Shown: piece by piece, positions 1-11,265 of the stretch | Layout: each line of letters opens with the position of its first letter | Position numbering within the stretch: position 1 is the stretch's first letter | Source: Conidiobolus incongruus B7586 | Taxonomy: Eukaryota; Entomophthoromycota; Entomophthoromycetes; Entomophthorales; Conidiobolaceae | Length of the DNA stretch: 43,072 bases | Assembly (NCBI GenBank): GCA_000697335.1 | Contig: JNEM01010509.1 | Location: 1-43,072 of the forward strand | Reading direction: 5' to 3' | Program-made: the position numbers and the translations under genes | The notes under the pieces: generated by a model | Databases searched by the model: none | Seen by the model: only the letters and a program-made list of their open reading frames with translations | What the model was told of the DNA's origin: nothing

Positions 1-3000
1 TCTGCATCCAATAGTGCCACAGCCTCGTAGACTACTCGTGACATTTGGTCGTCAACTGGAAAGAATGTGGGATCAATCGTCATGCAGTAAGTCAAGCAGT
101 CAATAATGCCAATTTGAGCGCTAATAAAAATCTGGCGAATTGGCTTAGAAAATATGTGATTGGATAAGATACCCTTGCAAGATGAGAGCAATGCTTGAGG
201 CGCTTGTTCGGTTAGTTCACTGAGTAGCTTGAAGCAGGATTGAGCGACTTCGCGAACTGCTTTGATAGGACTGGCTAATTCTGTGCACATCAGGGTCGAG
301 ATTTTGTTCAAATCAGCTGTGATTTTATTGTCGGTCCCTGATGGTGCTTCTGAGTGGCATAATTTGATAATATCTAAAATCAAAGAAGATGTTCGAGGGA
401 AATCTTGGATATAGAGATCTTTACTGGATCCTTTGATAACAGATAGAAGCGCCGTAATAAACCCATTTTCATGGCACAATAACCATTCTCTATTGAATTT
501 AAATTCGTTAATTATGCATTGAATACCTTTTTGCCCACCATCAGCAATTGGCTTGAAGGTATCAAAACAGAGGGAAGAGAATTTTAATCCAAATGAATGA
601 AATACAGGGAAGTAATTCAACCAATAGGCATTGCCACAAATTATAGTGCACTGCTTGTAAAATTCTTTCAAAATTTCTGTGGACGCATCAATTACGATAG
701 ATACATCCGAACTAATCGCATTTGAGATGGCTAGAATAAAAACATCAGTAGTTACATTTGATTGATCGTTAATCAAAAATGAAGAGTCGATTGAGTTGAA
801 ATTAATCGCCTCGAAACAAGACAATATAGAGAAAAATGAGATCAAACTTGACGTGAGCTCTTGAGCTTGTTGTTTAAGTTCTGGTATTGCCCAGGCGTAA
901 AATATAGACTCAATGAATTTAACGAGAGTTTTGTTTTGTGCATTAAGCTCAGTTTCACTATAATATTTTGGAATTGGGATATCTAAATTGGACTTGTTTT
1001 CAGTAGCAGATATTATGGTGGGCTGAGGATAGGAAATTTTCGCTGTTTCAGCACTTAGGTGGCTGAAATGCTGATGTAGAGCGCTTTGTAATGAAGCAAT
1101 TTTTTCAGAAGAAAGTTTTTCATATTTAATCAAAACTGAAAGAGATTTTCGAATAAAATTGAAACCATGTGTCTTGTAATTGATTGCACATTTGGGATCC
1201 TTGATGGATTGATAAGCTAATTCAGATACTGAGTTGAGATTTAGTGAGTGCGTTTGGGGTGTTCCTTCAAACTGTAATAGCACTGAATAAGATGGCTGGA
1301 GTTCAAATTCTTTTTCACTGTTCACTTGGTTTTTTAAATGGATTTTGCTTTTGCCTCCCAGTTTTCCTAGGAAACCTATTGCGAGTTGTGATAATTGACG
1401 ATGGTTAGGGTATCTGTGAATAATCTTGCATATAGGGTCAATTAAAGTATCAGTAAGGGGCCAAAAGTATTCTTCAGTTTTTTGGTCAATAACTTGATCG
1501 GTGCATAGCTTGAATAGCTTAATAGCTTGCTCAACGAGAGGAGGCTTGGATTCAAGAGCAAGAGTCAGTGGCTTAACGAAAAAAGGAAAGTTTAAAAATA
1601 CATACTGAGGACGAAGTGGCGTAATCATTATGATTTCTACAATTGATTCTCGAATATGACTGTCAACGCAATTAGAGAGCATAGCAGAAAACTCCTCAAT
1701 CATGGGGATAAACACAGCAGTCATATCTTCGAAAGAAACCTCAGAGCTTTTTAAATGAGCATTTTGAAGTAAACATCTCAATAAGAGCAAATATATTGAT
1801 GAAATTTGAAGCTGAAGGGTTTTTTGAGAACAAATACGAATAAATTTTACCATATGTTTCTTAATTATCACTTGATGTGATTCGGGAAACTTTGCAAAAG
1901 AATCAAAAATCAATTTAAACAACCTTGAGATGACTACAATATTCACGGGATCCATTTCATGTAGTTCCTCAAGTTTTTCCATTAAAAAAGACATTAGCGA
2001 ATCAGCAAAAGGTTGACTTAGTGGCTCGTGAAACAATATATATTCCGCTAAATAGCACATATGAGGGAATGATATGAATTGATCAATTAAAATTTTCATT
2101 TGCGAATTGAACAGTTCATGAATCAAGGGAATATCATTGAAGTAAAGGAGTTTGGCAAATCGCTCTAAAATCTCTCTTTCTTCGTTTGATAGAGTGCTAT
2201 TCTCCCAAGGAAAGCTATTCAAAATATTTGATCCGGGTTCTTTCAAATTCAAATGGTTAAGGTTATAATAATTGAAGCATCTTAATCCCTCTTTAAATAT
2301 TCTTATGAACAAATCCATTTCCTCTGGAGTTGCTCCCATTAAAGCACGAGGAGCTGTTGCAGTGCCTGTATTAACCATTAGTGGACATTGTTTTAAGTTG
2401 GCTAATAACGATTCTAATCCAAGGATAATTTGTTTAAATAAGAATCTAGCATCTTTGACGACGTCATCAATATGAATTTGCACAGATGACGATCTAAACG
2501 TTTGTCTAAGTTTGTCAAAATCAAGATCTTCAATATTTTCAGGAGTTAAGTCAGTTATTGGAGGGGCAAGGTTGACAATGATGCCTTTTTTCATAATCAA
2601 ATATTGCTTATGAGCAGTAGAATATAAAATATTTAAAGTTTCCATTTTGCTACAAAGGGTGTCCATAATTTTCAATATCAAATTACGTGCTAAATTCTAT
2701 GTCAATTATATATCAATTTGAGGTATAATGCTAATTACCTTGATCCTTATTAGGGATCCTTACGACACCATAAGCGATGTTAGATAATAATTTTGCACAC
2801 ATTGTTTGGATACCAGAAAAATGCATTGGATCATGGAAAATAGTTGAAAATAATGTTACTGCTTTAAACAACTGATCAGGTTGTAAGTCATTACGGATGT
2901 GGTGTATAAGATCTGCGAGCATACTAACTACTACAGGTCTTTATGCCAATTAGTAATATGCTTGATCGATTATTATATAATTCTTACCTCAAGGTTTCGT

Positions 3001-4403
3001 GTGAAGTAACACCATTTCCATAGAAAGTTCTTTCGTCTAATAAAGTATTTAAATGAGGAATTAAATATGCTCTCATATCAGTCTGAACAAAATGCTTGAC
3101 AGCCATCAATAGATCCTATTTAAAGATATTAGGCACTGATAAGCTGCTGAATGAATTGCTATACCTTTCTAGTTGATGTAGCATCGGTTGGACAATCATA
3201 AAGAAGTCTAATGATGTTTTCAGCAATAACTGGAGCATATTTCTGAGTTTGAACTGGGTGAGTCCTTAAGAAAAATGCCAAAAGTGACAATATCTATAAA
3301 ATAATATTATATTATATTTTTATGATATAATCCATTGAATTTATTTACTCTTGATTGCGCATTGAAAAACTCGGAATATAATAATTTATTCTTGATTAAT
3401 GGAGTCATTCCAAAAAGAATTTGGTTATTTTTTTGAGCAGCAGCTCTTGCCTGGAGTTGTGGCTGGGGTTGGGTCTGAAGAATCTAATATTCAATAGATT
3501 AAAAAATGTTAAAAATAATATATATATAAGAATTACCTCAATAATAACGGGACATAGTTTTAGTACGCTGTCATCCAAGTTACCATAATTTTGCATTAAC
3601 ATAACAAAAAAAACAGGTATTTCAGCCATGACTTGAAAACTAAACATACTTGGAGCTAATCTTTTAACAGGAGTTTCTGGGATTTCTCCAACTGGAGAAA
3701 TGGCAGATGGAGATATAATATTGGGATGTGTATTCTAACATATAAAATTCAGTAAATGAACAAAAATTAACAAAATAAAATATTTACCGCATCAGTCCCA
3801 GTATCAACTTTGTCAAACGAATCAACCACGCTTTGTTTAAAATTTTGAAATATTTGATAAACCAAATCGTAAAATGGTTGAACATATTTGATCATTTCAA
3901 CTTTAAACATTCTGAATAATTCGTTTAAAATTTTTAAACAAATCACTGCATTATCTTCGTTATCCGTTTTTAAAATCTCGAGACAAAGTTTAGCTAATTC
4001 ATCGCAGTGCTTTCTAGTAGTGTCATTTAAAGGGAATCGATGTAAAACTTCAAGAGTATAATTTCGTAATTTCTAATTAGATCAAGATTAAAAAAGAGAA
4101 ATATAATAATAATAATAATAATCATGTACTAATTGAGGTCCATTAATTGAAAATTCAGGTTTAGTGTTAGATAATATTTGTGTAAATACGGGGATTAAAT
4201 AAGAAGAAAATCTAGCAGATTCCGTGGAATTAAATATTTCAGGAGAGTCTCTTAATTCGACAAGAACAGCTTCTTTAACTTGAATACCTAAAAAATATAA
4301 TTAATATAATAATATTAATATATAGGTACTGGAATGTACTAAGATTGGGATCTGATAATCTGTTAGCATATAACTCTGCACTCAATATTGTGTTGTTCGG
4401 CAT
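1..4403 (-). CDS. TRA1: Tra1/TRRAP, N-terminal part (SAGA/NuA4 scaffold), runs off left edge
   Basis: Tra1 is the giant HEAT/TPR-rich pseudokinase of the PIKK family that binds activators and recruits the SAGA and NuA4 acetyltransferase complexes in the nucleus. The frame starts MPNNTILSAELYANRLSDPN at 4403 and reads leftward through nine exons: 4340-4403, 4130-4287, 3788-4072, 3537-3734, 3349-3483, 3165-3293, 2988-3115, 2739-2938 and 1-2689, giving about 1,328 residues (yeast Tra1 is about 3,740). Stretches match TRRAP by eye: LEVLHRFPLNDTTRKH, TDNEDNAVICLKILNEL, RKDLLMAVKHF, LADLIHHIRNDLQPDQ and AIGFLGKLGGKSK. Two introns open with GTACAT. The last junction uses the second of two nearby AGs (exon from 2689), because the first would hit a stop. 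The FAT and kinase-like domains lie outside the window. Identity is confident; individual splice sites are by inspection. Confidence 0.93.
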
Positions 4404-4514
4404 TTTTATAGTAATTTCATTAAATTCGGTTTGATGTTTTGTTTTTGAGTGATAATTAATTTGTATAAAATTGGTATTAAATTTTATTAAAAATATATAT
4501 AATGACGAAATTAG

Positions 4515-4533
4515 TCATGTGAAAATCATGTGA
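4515..4533. promoter_or_regulatory. Tandem TCATGTGA boxes upstream of TRA1
   Basis: TCATGTGA occurs at 4515-4522 and again at 4526-4533, 11 bp apart start to start (about one helical turn), roughly 110 bp upstream of the TRA1 start codon. Each contains the CATGTG form of an E-box, the usual bHLH target. That the pair regulates TRA1 is inference. Confidence 0.35.
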
Positions 4534-4724
4534 TATTTTTCTCTGTCCTTCCTATTAATTGGATTATTTGGTTTAATTTTTTTTGCAGTATATAATTTTA
4601 ATTTTGTATGAAATATTTGTGATTATTTGATATAGGAATTTAATCTGAATATATTAAAAAAATCATTATTCTCCAATAATTATTATATAACTTAATATTG
4701 TAAAATATGAATTAAAATTCAAAT

Positions 4725-4843
4725 TTAGTTAATTATATTATATAATGCTATATCAAAATAAAAATTAAATCATAAAATGAAATTTTAATACCTAAATGAC
4801 TATTAAAGAAATTTAAACCAGCTTGATAGTAATTTTGTCCCAT
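4725..4843 (-). CDS. Possible ATP synthase subunit k (Atp19/DAPIT-like), incomplete or broken
   Basis: A minus-strand exon (4792-4843) begins at an ATG and encodes MGQNYYQAGLNFFNSHL, followed by a GTATT donor. The string resembles the N-terminus of the small inner-membrane subunit k of mitochondrial ATP synthase (human DAPIT has YQFTGIKKYFNSYTL; fungal Atp19 has a conserved G-x(n)-SH-x-LA). A TAG acceptor at 4748-4749 continues as ALYNIIN and then stops, giving only 24 residues, and the expected membrane helix is not found. Further left on the same strand a frame ending near 4512 contains NPINRKDREKYHMIF, faintly like the PPIN-x-EE-x-F tail of fungal Atp19, but I could not join it. Either the gene is truncated, an exon is missed, or the resemblance is chance. 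Confidence 0.35.
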
Positions 4844-4913
4844 AATTTTAAATATTCTCTATAAATATTTACAACAAATTGAAATCTAGATTATATAAAC
4901 TTGTGCTTAATAA

Positions 4914-5833
4914 GAATTACCTAAATATTTATTGTTTTTCTTCATCATTATTCTCAATATACGAACTTATTTAAGTGCAAGCATCAACAAGTATAAATAT
5001 TATGAACATATTGATTCTGATAATTTGAAATATATTGATCCCGTTAAAGCACCACAAACTCCTAATGAAAAATTTAATCCCAAAGATTTTTTGATAATTC
5101 CTGATTTTATCACCAAAGAAGAAGAGAGGAGCTTTTAGTTGAAAAACCCAACTTCAAACTTAGAAGAATAAGACATTATGAAGATAGTCATTTTGATGGG
5201 GTAATTCAAAATTACAAAGAGATTGCTGTTCCCGATTGGACCCCTTTTCAAGAGGAAGTCAATCCCATTCTCGAACGTGTTAGGTCTTTAATCCAAGATA
5301 AATCAATTCACTGGCTACATACTCATATCTTAGGTATATTTTTGACTTTACTACTTGAGAATTTTTCTAATTTCTTTCACAGATTTGGATAGTAAAGGTG
5401 GCATAGATCCCCATGTAGATAATATCCAGGTATATAAACATTTAAGTTTTTGTGTTTTATATTAATAGCCTATAAGCATCTGGCGACTATATAATAGGAC
5501 TTTGCTTGTTATCAGATTCTGTAATCGTATTTAAGAGTGAAGACTATCATTTTGAAGTATTATGCAATGCTAGAAGCATATATTTACAAAGGTTAGACCA
5601 ACCAATTAGACAACAATTAAATTTCTAATTTATCAACAATATTCAATAGAAACACTATTCGATATAACTTCACTCATGCTATTCCTTCTCTACCCAAAGA
5701 TCACCAGTTCAAAGGTCAAGTGATTGAAAAGAAACGTAGAATTAGTTGGATGCTCAGGGTATTTTCTGTATATCATTGATTTATTTATATAATTAAACCT
5801 AAATATTAGGATATGAAACCTCTTCATCAATAA
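4914..5833 (+). CDS. ALKBH7: ALKBH7-like mitochondrial Fe(II)/2-oxoglutarate dioxygenase, disrupted frame
   Basis: ALKBH7 is a mitochondrial AlkB-family dioxygenase tied in animals to programmed necrosis and mitochondrial RNA and metabolism. Apparent exons are about 4914-5333, 5383-5429, 5477-5591, 5650-5758 and 5810-5833. Family landmarks in order: an IIPDFITKEEE segment, RRIRHYEDSHFDGVI, the first iron ligands in IDPHVDNIQ (His-x-Asp), the sheet YIIGLCLLSDSVIVF, RYNFTHAI with the second iron His, and KKRRISWMLR with the 2-oxoglutarate-binding Arg. Oddities: no ATG exists in frame in the first exon (it opens after a stop at 4911); the frame shifts by one base near 5125-5130, where the upstream frame would stop at 5136; and the intron 5430-5476 cannot be joined in frame without one extra base. 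The catalytic residues all survive. It is either a young pseudogene, a gene with assembly indels, or one with an undetected first exon. Confidence 0.72.
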
Positions 5834-6215
5834 CTTAAACCAAGTCAAATGAATATTTATTTTTCAATTTAACAAATCAATTCTCAAAAATAAAAAATTT
5901 AATATAAATAGTATCAAATCATTTGAAATATTAATCGATTTGAGCTAGTTAAAATAATACAATAATGTATATCATCATTTTAATTGATAATTCAAACAGA
6001 TAATTTAAAATTTATTATTAAATCATTCAACGCCATTTTAATATTTTTAAACTTGTATATTTATAAATCATTAAATAATAATACTTTTATACATGAAATT
6101 AAATATTAAAGAATATTTTTAATATAAAATAAAATTTTCCATCAAAATTGATTAGTAAAATTTATTAGTGAATTAAATAAAATTTTCATTCTTAGGTTCT
6201 ATTATTTTAACCAAA
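5834..6215. other. Convergent intergenic spacer
   Basis: AT-rich 3' flanks of the ALKBH7-like gene (+) and the cyclin gene (-), which converge here. Nothing gene-like is seen. Confidence 0.6.
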
Positions 6216-7355
6216 TTAATTAGATAAACTGTTGCGGCGATCAATTGAGCTGTCATTAGGTTGTGGATCTTGTATAGTAATTGCATTAAATTTAGGCAGC
6301 ATACTCCCATCAATAACCCTGTTTAACTTGCTTTGATTTGCTAAGCTTTCCAAAGCCTCCGGTAGATTGGTATATGAAAGATTAGGATAAGGCTGAGTCT
6401 GGTTCATTTGAATCTTTTGCTCAATTATCGATGAATTCTCTTCGCAATCCTCCTCAATAAAATCTTCTTCAGAGCTGTATACGGCAGGGATGCTCTCTTG
6501 CCATTTTCTTATTGCTCTCCAATCCTGTAGATCGTCATTGGATTCGATAGTTGCCAAATTCTCGGATGTAGTGGAACCTGTTTCATCAGCTGAATCATGA
6601 ATTTCTTCAATGTCATCATTTATACTGCTTCCATCGAAGCTGGAATCAAACTCACTACTGTCCTCATCAATACTACATATTGGTAGGTTACTATCATAAT
6701 GAAGGGGAGGTGTAGGCATCAATTGATCCTGGTTATCAAAGAACCTGGCAGCAGATTCTGGATCGATGCCGCACTCTTGAGAGAGCCGATGACGAATAGA
6801 ATCGGTGCATCCTACATTCACCAATTCGTTATGCAGCTTGCCATCTAACAGATCTACTAGCTCAAACCATTGCTTAAAAGTGACTGTTAAGCCAAAATTC
6901 AAGAAATAGATTAACTCAAACTCCATCCTATTCACCTCTTCGAGATGGAATATCCCATTGCTAACCTCGGCCCAAGTGTGATTATGATAAGCATCGTCGT
7001 ATAGATATTTATTAGCTACAATTAAGGCTGCTAAAAACAGTCGATGACCTGAGCCATGGGCACCTTTGCATGTTGGGTGCTTTTGCTTCAACCGTATTAG
7101 ATAGAGGATAGCAAGCACCACATTTGTAAAGCTTAACTGACATCGGTGGATAATCATCCAGCCAAAGTCGGCTAACGGTGGCAGCTGAGGCTGCTTCAAT
7201 TGAGTAGTTGTAGATTCATCTGTATTGGGACCACATTTGAATAAATTTTCAATAATCCTATCGGCCAAGTCCAAAAAATCAGCCAGCAGCTGCTGTCTAA
7301 CGGCCGATTTCAACTGAGTCTTTACATTACTATTCTTTTTATTGGATTCATCCAT
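6216..7355 (-). CDS. Pcl-type cyclin (Pho80/Pcl family), partner of a Pho85-like CDK
   Basis: A single-exon gene of 379 residues. The cyclin box lies around residues 75-175 and has the family signature: SFTNVVLAILYLIRL, then GSGHRLFLAALIVANKYL-x-DD-x-YHNHTWAEVS, then LEEVNRMEFELIYFLNFGLTV. The HRLFLAALxxANKYLxDxxYxNxxWA and LNRMExxFL patterns are those of the Pcl1/Pcl2/Pcl9 subgroup, whose members activate Pho85-type kinases in the G1 phase, polarity and nutrient responses. The N-terminus carries a helix (QQLLADFLDLADRIIENLF). After the box comes a long Ser/Asp/Glu-rich, probably disordered tail (residues about 215-310), typical of unstable cyclins with phosphodegrons. The start ATG (7353-7355) is the first in frame. 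The gene has no intron, unlike most neighbours. The class is secure; which Pcl it is cannot be told. Confidence 0.9.
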   Translation of the reverse strand: MDESNKKNSNVKTQLKSAVRQQLLADFLDLADRIIENLFKCGPNTDESTTTQLKQPQLPPLADFGWMIIHRCQLSFTNVVLAILYLIRLKQKHPTCKGAHGSGHRLFLAALIVANKYLYDDAYHNHTWAEVSNGIFHLEEVNRMEFELIYFLNFGLTVTFKQWFELVDLLDGKLHNELVNVGCTDSIRHRLSQECGIDPESAARFFDNQDQLMPTPPLHYDSNLPICSIDEDSSEFDSSFDGSSINDDIEEIHDSADETGSTTSENLATIESNDDLQDWRAIRKWQESIPAVYSSEEDFIEEDCEENSSIIEQKIQMNQTQPYPNLSYTNLPEALESLANQSKLNRVIDGSMLPKFNAITIQDPQPNDSSIDRRNSLSN

Positions 7356-10300
7356 AATGCTTCAATAAAACAAGAATTAAATAAAACAAGCCATATAATA
7401 AAAAAAAGAGAGAAAAGAAAATTAAGATGTGAATGAGCTACGAATAGATTATATATATGACGCTGCAATTGAATTAAAGTTGTTAGAAAATTAAACAGAT
7501 AAATGGGAAAATCTAACCAATATTGAATATTGATCTTATCCTAACCTTAAATACATTAAAAAAGTGTTTTATAACTGATTTATTAGCTATTTTTACTATG
7601 TTTAAATTCATTTTTTGTTGACTTATTGTTGTTATTTATTAAAAATTGCCGATTTAATACTCTAACAAATTGGGACTAAAAACTCACAAATCAATCAAAC
7701 AAATTTTATGATTGGTTCATGCCACCACTTGATGATATTTAAATAGTATGGGGTATTTAATCTTTATTAATGTGATTATTATGAAGTGTTCGCTCTATAT
7801 ATCCCCCACATTGTATCATTTTCAACCACATCACTCTCTTTTATATTAAATTTCCTTATTAGGATTAACATGACTGTATTAAATTTCCTTAAATATCCCA
7901 ACCTATCCTTAATGAAATTTCAAATTCATTTCAACATTATACTATATTTCATTTATTAACTTAAATTATTTAATTGTTGATGATTTCATAGCTATTGATT
8001 TATCACTATTATTAAGGTAGCTATTGGTAAAAAGGTATATTATTCATAATAATAACCTATTGTATCTTGATCAATAATTCAAATTCTATAATAACTTTCA
8101 ACTTGTACTAGATCAAAATTAATTTAATATAGTTTAGAGTATAATACTATTTGATTTGATCTGTTTTAATACTAAATGTAATGGTTATATTAATCCATAT
8201 TTTATGCGTTACCATATGAAAAATTTTTTAGTAAACATTGTTGGATTAATAGACACTATCCGAATGATAACACCATAACAAGCTTTATTTATTCAATAAC
8301 TTAACACCTTGATAAAACTATATATTGATTGGAATTCCAACAATTTTGTACTATATCATAATGAGAATTGTTATAAATTTATATAAATTTTTGAAAAAAC
8401 CTAATGAACATATCTATAAAATATTGTTTTGTTTCGTATATATAGTCATATGTATTCCACAAAATTCAATTTCAAATAAGTGAAATAATATATCAAGTAG
8501 TTCAGGAAAAATAATATTAATAATAATTGAAAATCTCAAAAATTCCATTGTTAATTAATCTCATAGAATATATTTAATTTGACCTAACCAATAATATAGT
8601 CATTTTGAATATGATGTATTGAGTAGTATTATATAAAGTATTATTTCGTGGATTTTTAATTTTCATTATTTCCTTTGATTATCCAAACATCAATTTCGCT
8701 GGAATATTAGTTCTCATATAGATGAATTAATTATGTTCATGTAATAATGAAAATCTGTTTAAATTTTTTATAATTAAATATAAATTAAAAATACTTGGTT
8801 AAATTTTGATTGTAAAAAATATATATGATAAAATTAATACATACCTCAAATTGCTCTTGTCAATAATATTAATCAAATACTAACTTTGAAACATTTAGAT
8901 AATTTATTTTTAATAATTAATTCAGCATTCACATGCACATTCACAAATACTCATTTATTAAATTTCTCATAGAATATTAATTTTAACTAGTTATATATAG
9001 TCAAGTTTGAAAATAATTTACAGTATATTTATAAGTCTAATTGTTGGGTTGAAAATTCTGTAATTGATTCAAATATAATGAATTTTGAAAAAATAATATA
9101 ATTTCAATTATAAAATTATAAAATAATATAATGAAAAATTAAAAATTCTGAGTAATAAATAGTCAAATCAAGTTTAATTCAATTTTAATAGAATATTATA
9201 TAAAATCTTTGAAAACTATAATGACTATTGATATTAGAAATATTGAGAAATAAATTACAGATATAATCAAATAATTATAATGTAAAATTAATAATTAATA
9301 AAAAGTTTGATTAGACTAAAATCAATGTGTTTTTGGAAGTTAATAGTAAATATATAAACCATATAAAAATGATGAATAAACATGGCTTGAAAATAAAAAA
9401 ATAAAACTTTATTATATTTGTGCCTCTGTCAATAATTTAACATTCACTTGTGAATAAAATAGAAATAAAATTATTGTAATTTGATTGGAGGATTAAATTT
9501 ACAGTAATTTTAGAGAGGAAATCAGTTATCAATACTAAAAATAAATCAAATACCAATACAATAACCTAAAGGGCCTTATAATTAGTAATGATTAATATAT
9601 TGAAACTTTTATTGTGATTTGAACTTCATCATATATGATATTCATTAAAAACAATATGCTTTAATTATTAATTTACTCCTTCAATTAATTAATGCCATCA
9701 ATTAAAAATGTTTTTGAATCAAGTACACTATGAATAAAAATATGTGAAATATAATAATATATAGTAAATATCCTACTGAGCTGCCGATATTTGAATTGGA
9801 TTAGTGATAAGTCTTATAGATTATGATAATATATAATGCGCTTAGTATGGCAACACTTTAATTTTTATAAATTGCAACATGATTCTCTCAATAAATTTTT
9901 GCACAATTGATCAAAGTACATAATTGTAATGATTATAATGTTTTGAAATGATGCATAATCATGGTATAATTTATATTAAAAAATAAATTTTGGAAAATTA
10001 AATATATTTAATGCAGTTTAAGATTATAAGAGTGATAAGTGGTAATATAAGCATAATATTCAAATGTATCTATTACATCAATATTATAAATTTATATATG
10101 TTATAATCCTCCAGTTATGCTCCTTATAGAAATTATATTTGAAATTAGATAATTTAATGTGGATCATAAATTTAATTAGAGTTGAAATACTACAAAAATT
10201 GAATGATTTTGCATCGATCTCCCAATATTATAAAATATATACTAATGTGTTGGTTAAAAAATAATCTCTTCTAACTGAAATAAAATATTATTGATACAAT

Positions 10301-10779
10301 AGCATTATTTAATTTTCAACAATACTTAACCTGACCATAATGATCATCAAAAGCCAAAACAATCAATTTACTTTTAATACAAAACAATTAAATCCAATTA
10401 GATTGAACAGTAAAATTTTAATTCAGGATGTTCCCAAATTATACAATCCTATTTATTAATATTCAAAATTGTTAAAATTGTATGGAAAAATTAATTATTA
10501 ATAATTGGATGTTTTATTAGTAAGAGCATAGAAATTTTTCTTAACTGGGTTTGATATATATGGAGAAAAACTATTAATAATATTTATTTGAATTACCTCT
10601 AAATAAGAAGTATATAAAAATTATTTTGATTATTTAGAATTGCTGAAAATTGTGGAGATATGAATTAATATTGAAATTAATTTGTCCCATTAATATTCTA
10701 GAAAAAAATAAATTATAAATTAGATTTTGAAAGTGGTCAATTGTTTAATAAACTCAATTAACATCAAAAATATATTAAA
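7356..10779. other. Long AT-rich spacer without recognisable genes
   Basis: About 3.4 kb between the cyclin start and the first SKP1 copy. It should hold the cyclin promoter and the SKP1a promoter. A C-rich patch near 7800-7845 stands out from the A/T background, but its ORF (22 codons) shows no domain. I see no tRNA, rRNA or long ORF. Confidence 0.55.
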
Positions 10780-11265
10780 ATGACTCTTGTTAAACTTTTA
10801 TCCTCTGAAAACACTCCTTTTACTGTTGAAAAAGATGTTATTATTCGCAGTGTTCTAATTAAAAATATGCTAGAGGATATTGGTGACTCTGGAACTCCCA
10901 TTCCTTTACCTAATGTCACTGGTCCTATTTTGTCCAAAGTCATTGAATATTGTAATCACCATAGAAACGACCCCTTAGTTGTTGAAGATGATGCTAATGA
11001 CAATAAGTCAAAGTCCTCTGATGATATTGAACCTTGGGACCATCAATTCTGTAAAGTTGACCAAGGTACCTTATTTGAACTCATTTTAGCTGCTAACTAC
11101 TTGGATATTAAGCCTTTGTTGGAGCTTACCTGCAAAACAGTTGCCAATATGATTAAAGGTAAAACACCCGAAGAAATTCGTAAAACTTTTAACATTGAAA
11201 ACGACTTTACACCTGAAGAAGAAGAACAAATTCGTAAAGAAAACCAATGGTGTGAAGACCGTTAA
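10780..11265 (+). CDS. SKP1: SKP1, SCF ubiquitin-ligase adaptor, copy 1
   Basis: SKP1 bridges Cul1 and F-box proteins in SCF E3 ligases and is also a kinetochore protein in fungi. The 161-residue product has the BTB/POZ fold (residues 1-66: [17 protein letters not shown], then [21 protein letters not shown]), an acidic linker ([18 protein letters not shown]), and the SKP1 dimerisation domain ending in the hallmark [18 protein letters not shown] and NQWCEDR. Length and ending are standard for the family. There is no intron. Its coding sequence is identical at every base to the copy at 12958-13443, and the identity stops at the stop codon and 14 bases before the ATG. Confidence 0.97.
   Translation: MTLVKLLSSENTPFTVEKDVIIRSVLIKNMLEDIGDSGTPIPLPNVTGPILSKVIEYCNHHRNDPLVVEDDANDNKSKSSDDIEPWDHQFCKVDQGTLFELILAANYLDIKPLLELTCKTVANMIKGKTPEEIRKTFNIENDFTPEEEEQIRKENQWCEDR

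Noticed and set aside
4550-4610. Plus-strand frame encoding a hydrophobic segment (LLIGLFGLIFFAVYNF)
   Set aside because: T-rich DNA gives Phe/Leu/Ile runs by chance; there is no start codon and it lies opposite the presumed Atp19-like gene.
9770-9815. Short protein-like frame KYPTELPIFELD
   Set aside because: Sixteen codons at most, with no start, splice sites or neighbours to support it.
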